23,829 nucleotides of DNA from Candidatus Nanohalarchaeota archaeon (GTDB lineage Archaea; EX4484-52). This document shows, piece by piece, positions 22,460-23,829 of this stretch. The notes under the pieces were generated by a model. That model was not told where the DNA came from. It did not search any database and worked only from the letters and a program-made list of their open reading frames with translations. The position numbers and the translations under genes were made by a program. Each line of letters opens with the position of its first letter. Positions within the stretch are counted from its first letter, which is position 1. The stretch is taken from contig QMVB01000007.1 of the NCBI GenBank assembly GCA_003660905.1, positions 1-23,829 on the forward strand. The letters run 5' to 3'.

Positions 22460-23794
22460 ATGATGATTATGAATGTATTCAAAGCATACGATATAAGAGG
22501 AGTATACCCTAATGACTTAAACGAAAAAATTGCATATAATATTGGCAGAGCCATAGTTGAATCAACAGGCGTAAAAACAATAATAATTGGAAAAGATATG
22601 AGAAAATCAGGGAAAGGATTATTTGATGCCATTGTGAATGGAATAACAATTCAGGGAGCTGATGTTGTCGATATCGGAATGTGCACAACTCCGATGATCG
22701 GATTTAGCGTCTGCAAATATAATTTTGATTTTGGAATAATGATAACAGCATCCCATAATCCAAAAGAATACAATGGATTCAAACTAATAGGAAAAAAAGG
22801 GATTCAACTTTCATCAGATAATGGCATAGGAAAAATAGAAAAAATTGCAGGCAAAAACAAATTTATCCCTGCCGAAAGGAAAGGAAAGATAACAACAAAA
22901 AACATACTAGATGATTATGTTTCCCACATAATGAACTTTGCCGAAGGAATTAGAAAGATGAAAGTCGTAGTTGATTACGGCAATGGCGTCGGCGCAATAT
23001 CTGCAAAGCCTGTCTTTGAAAAGCTTCCGCTTGAGATAATTCCTTTGTTTGAAAACCCTGACGATGAATTCCCGAATCATCCGGCTAATCCTCATGATAT
23101 TAAAAATTTCGATGCGCTCATATATAAAATAAAGAAGACATGCGCAGATATAGGCATATTTTTCGATGGCGATGCAGACAGGGCAAATATTGTTGATGAA
23201 AACGGAACAATAGTTTTCCCTGATATTATGTTGTGCGTACTTGCAAAAGAGCAGCTCAAAAAATACCCGAAAGAAAAGGTGTATTATGATTTAAGGTCTA
23301 CAAAAGTATTGAAAAAAGTGATTGAAAAAGCAGGGGGACTGCCTATATTAACGAGAGTGGGAAACCCTTTCTACAAGGAAAAACTTATAAATGAAGGAGG
23401 TTGCCTTGGCGGAGAACTCTCAGGGCATGTGATGTACAGGCAGAATTACTGCATTGACGACGGTCTGTTTTCTTCCCTGCAGTTCCTAAAAGAAGTCTCA
23501 AAATCCGGGAGGAAAGTCTCTGAACTTGTCGCTGAATATAAAACAACATTTAAGACACCGGAGATAAACCTAAAAGTAAAAGATGCAGATGAAACAATGA
23601 AAAAAATAGAAGAAGCATTCAGCGATGGAAAAATATCCTATCTTGACGGTATGACAGTTGAATACAGCAATTACTGGTTCAACATCAGGAAAAGCAATAC
23701 AGAGCCGCTGATTAGATTAAACATTGAAGCAGATACTAAAGAAATTATGGAGAAAACAAAGGAAAAGCTGCTGGAGATTATTAACTCTGCCTGA
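22460..23794 (+). CDS. Phosphomannomutase / phosphoglucomutase
   Basis: Interconverts hexose 6- and 1-phosphates, feeding nucleotide-sugar synthesis. 444 residues with the full alpha-D-phosphohexomutase set: FKAYDIRG at the start, the phosphoserine loop TASHNPKEYNGFK (the serine is the phospho-carrier), the metal loop DGDADR (with FFDG before it), the sugar-specificity loop GGELSGH, and the phosphate-binding tail RKSNTEPLIRLNIEA. Length is normal. The start is ambiguous between 22460 (MMIMNVF) and 22469 (MNVF); TATA spacing favours the first, family alignment the second. The mannose/glucose preference cannot be read from sequence. Divergent from the sequon-rich surface protein, it may supply sugars for glycosylation, which is inference from position only. 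It ends in TGA. Confidence 0.95.
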   Translation: MMIMNVFKAYDIRGVYPNDLNEKIAYNIGRAIVESTGVKTIIIGKDMRKSGKGLFDAIVNGITIQGADVVDIGMCTTPMIGFSVCKYNFDFGIMITASHNPKEYNGFKLIGKKGIQLSSDNGIGKIEKIAGKNKFIPAERKGKITTKNILDDYVSHIMNFAEGIRKMKVVVDYGNGVGAISAKPVFEKLPLEIIPLFENPDDEFPNHPANPHDIKNFDALIYKIKKTCADIGIFFDGDADRANIVDENGTIVFPDIMLCVLAKEQLKKYPKEKVYYDLRSTKVLKKVIEKAGGLPILTRVGNPFYKEKLINEGGCLGGELSGHVMYRQNYCIDDGLFSSLQFLKEVSKSGRKVSELVAEYKTTFKTPEINLKVKDADETMKKIEEAFSDGKISYLDGMTVEYSNYWFNIRKSNTEPLIRLNIEADTKEIMEKTKEKLLEIINSA

Positions 23795-23829
23795 TTCAAA
23801 TATTTCTCTGCCGTAGGAATGTATTTATG

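Overview
The window is AT-rich chromosomal DNA from an archaeon. The evidence is a complete A-type (archaeal/vacuolar-like) ATP synthase operon, an archaeal proteasome beta subunit, a zinc-type ribosomal protein S14 with the archaeal ending, an archaeal DUF2073 protein, TATA-box promoters about 25 bases before start codons (mostly leaderless mRNAs), and a giant surface protein with a type IV pilin-like N-terminus. The short intergenic spaces, small proteins and the N-terminal style of the surface proteins suggest a DPANN-type lineage (Woesearchaeota/Pacearchaeota-like). That placement is inference; no rRNA gene is present to confirm it. The genetic code looks standard: TGA is used as stop by atpD, the surface protein and the phosphomutase.

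Layout. 1-365: a gene-poor edge with a repeated 9-mer and a possible 35-residue membrane peptide. 365-1391: divergent DUF2073 and proteasome beta genes. 1468-4662 (minus strand): a secreted cysteine-rich protein, malic enzyme, and a membrane-anchored thioredoxin-fold protein. 4719-5767 (plus): an L7Ae/L30e-like protein, a polytopic membrane protein, and a tiny downstream ORF. 5781-7091: a LURP-one/scramblase-like protein, a tandem 54-bp hairpin repeat, an unexplained GC-richer block that may be a structured RNA, and a lipoprotein gene broken by one base. 7266-17435 (minus): an eleven-gene operon atpH-I-K-E-C-F-A-B, beta-carbonic anhydrase, atpD, amidohydrolase (5'-deoxyadenosine/SAH/MTA deaminase type). 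17494-17724: S14. 17801-17864: an inverted third copy of the hairpin repeat. 17915-22411 (minus): a 1498-residue surface protein. 22460-23794: a phosphomannomutase/phosphoglucomutase.

How the parts relate. The ATP synthase operon is canonical in order except for the carbonic anhydrase placed between subunits B and D, with gaps of only 4-6 bases, and the deaminase added at its end. The surface protein is the most unusual item. Its von Willebrand A domain appears to be split by about 640 residues that contain a second, galactose-binding-like sandwich. That sandwich is itself interrupted twice by two ~71% identical domains. The phosphomutase transcribed divergently from it could supply activated sugars for glycosylation of this sequon-rich protein, but only adjacency supports that.

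At least four divergent gene pairs share spacers of about 48-58 bases with one palindromic A/T box near the middle. This looks like a recurrent compact bidirectional promoter design. I saw no tRNA, rRNA, CRISPR array, transposase or integrase.
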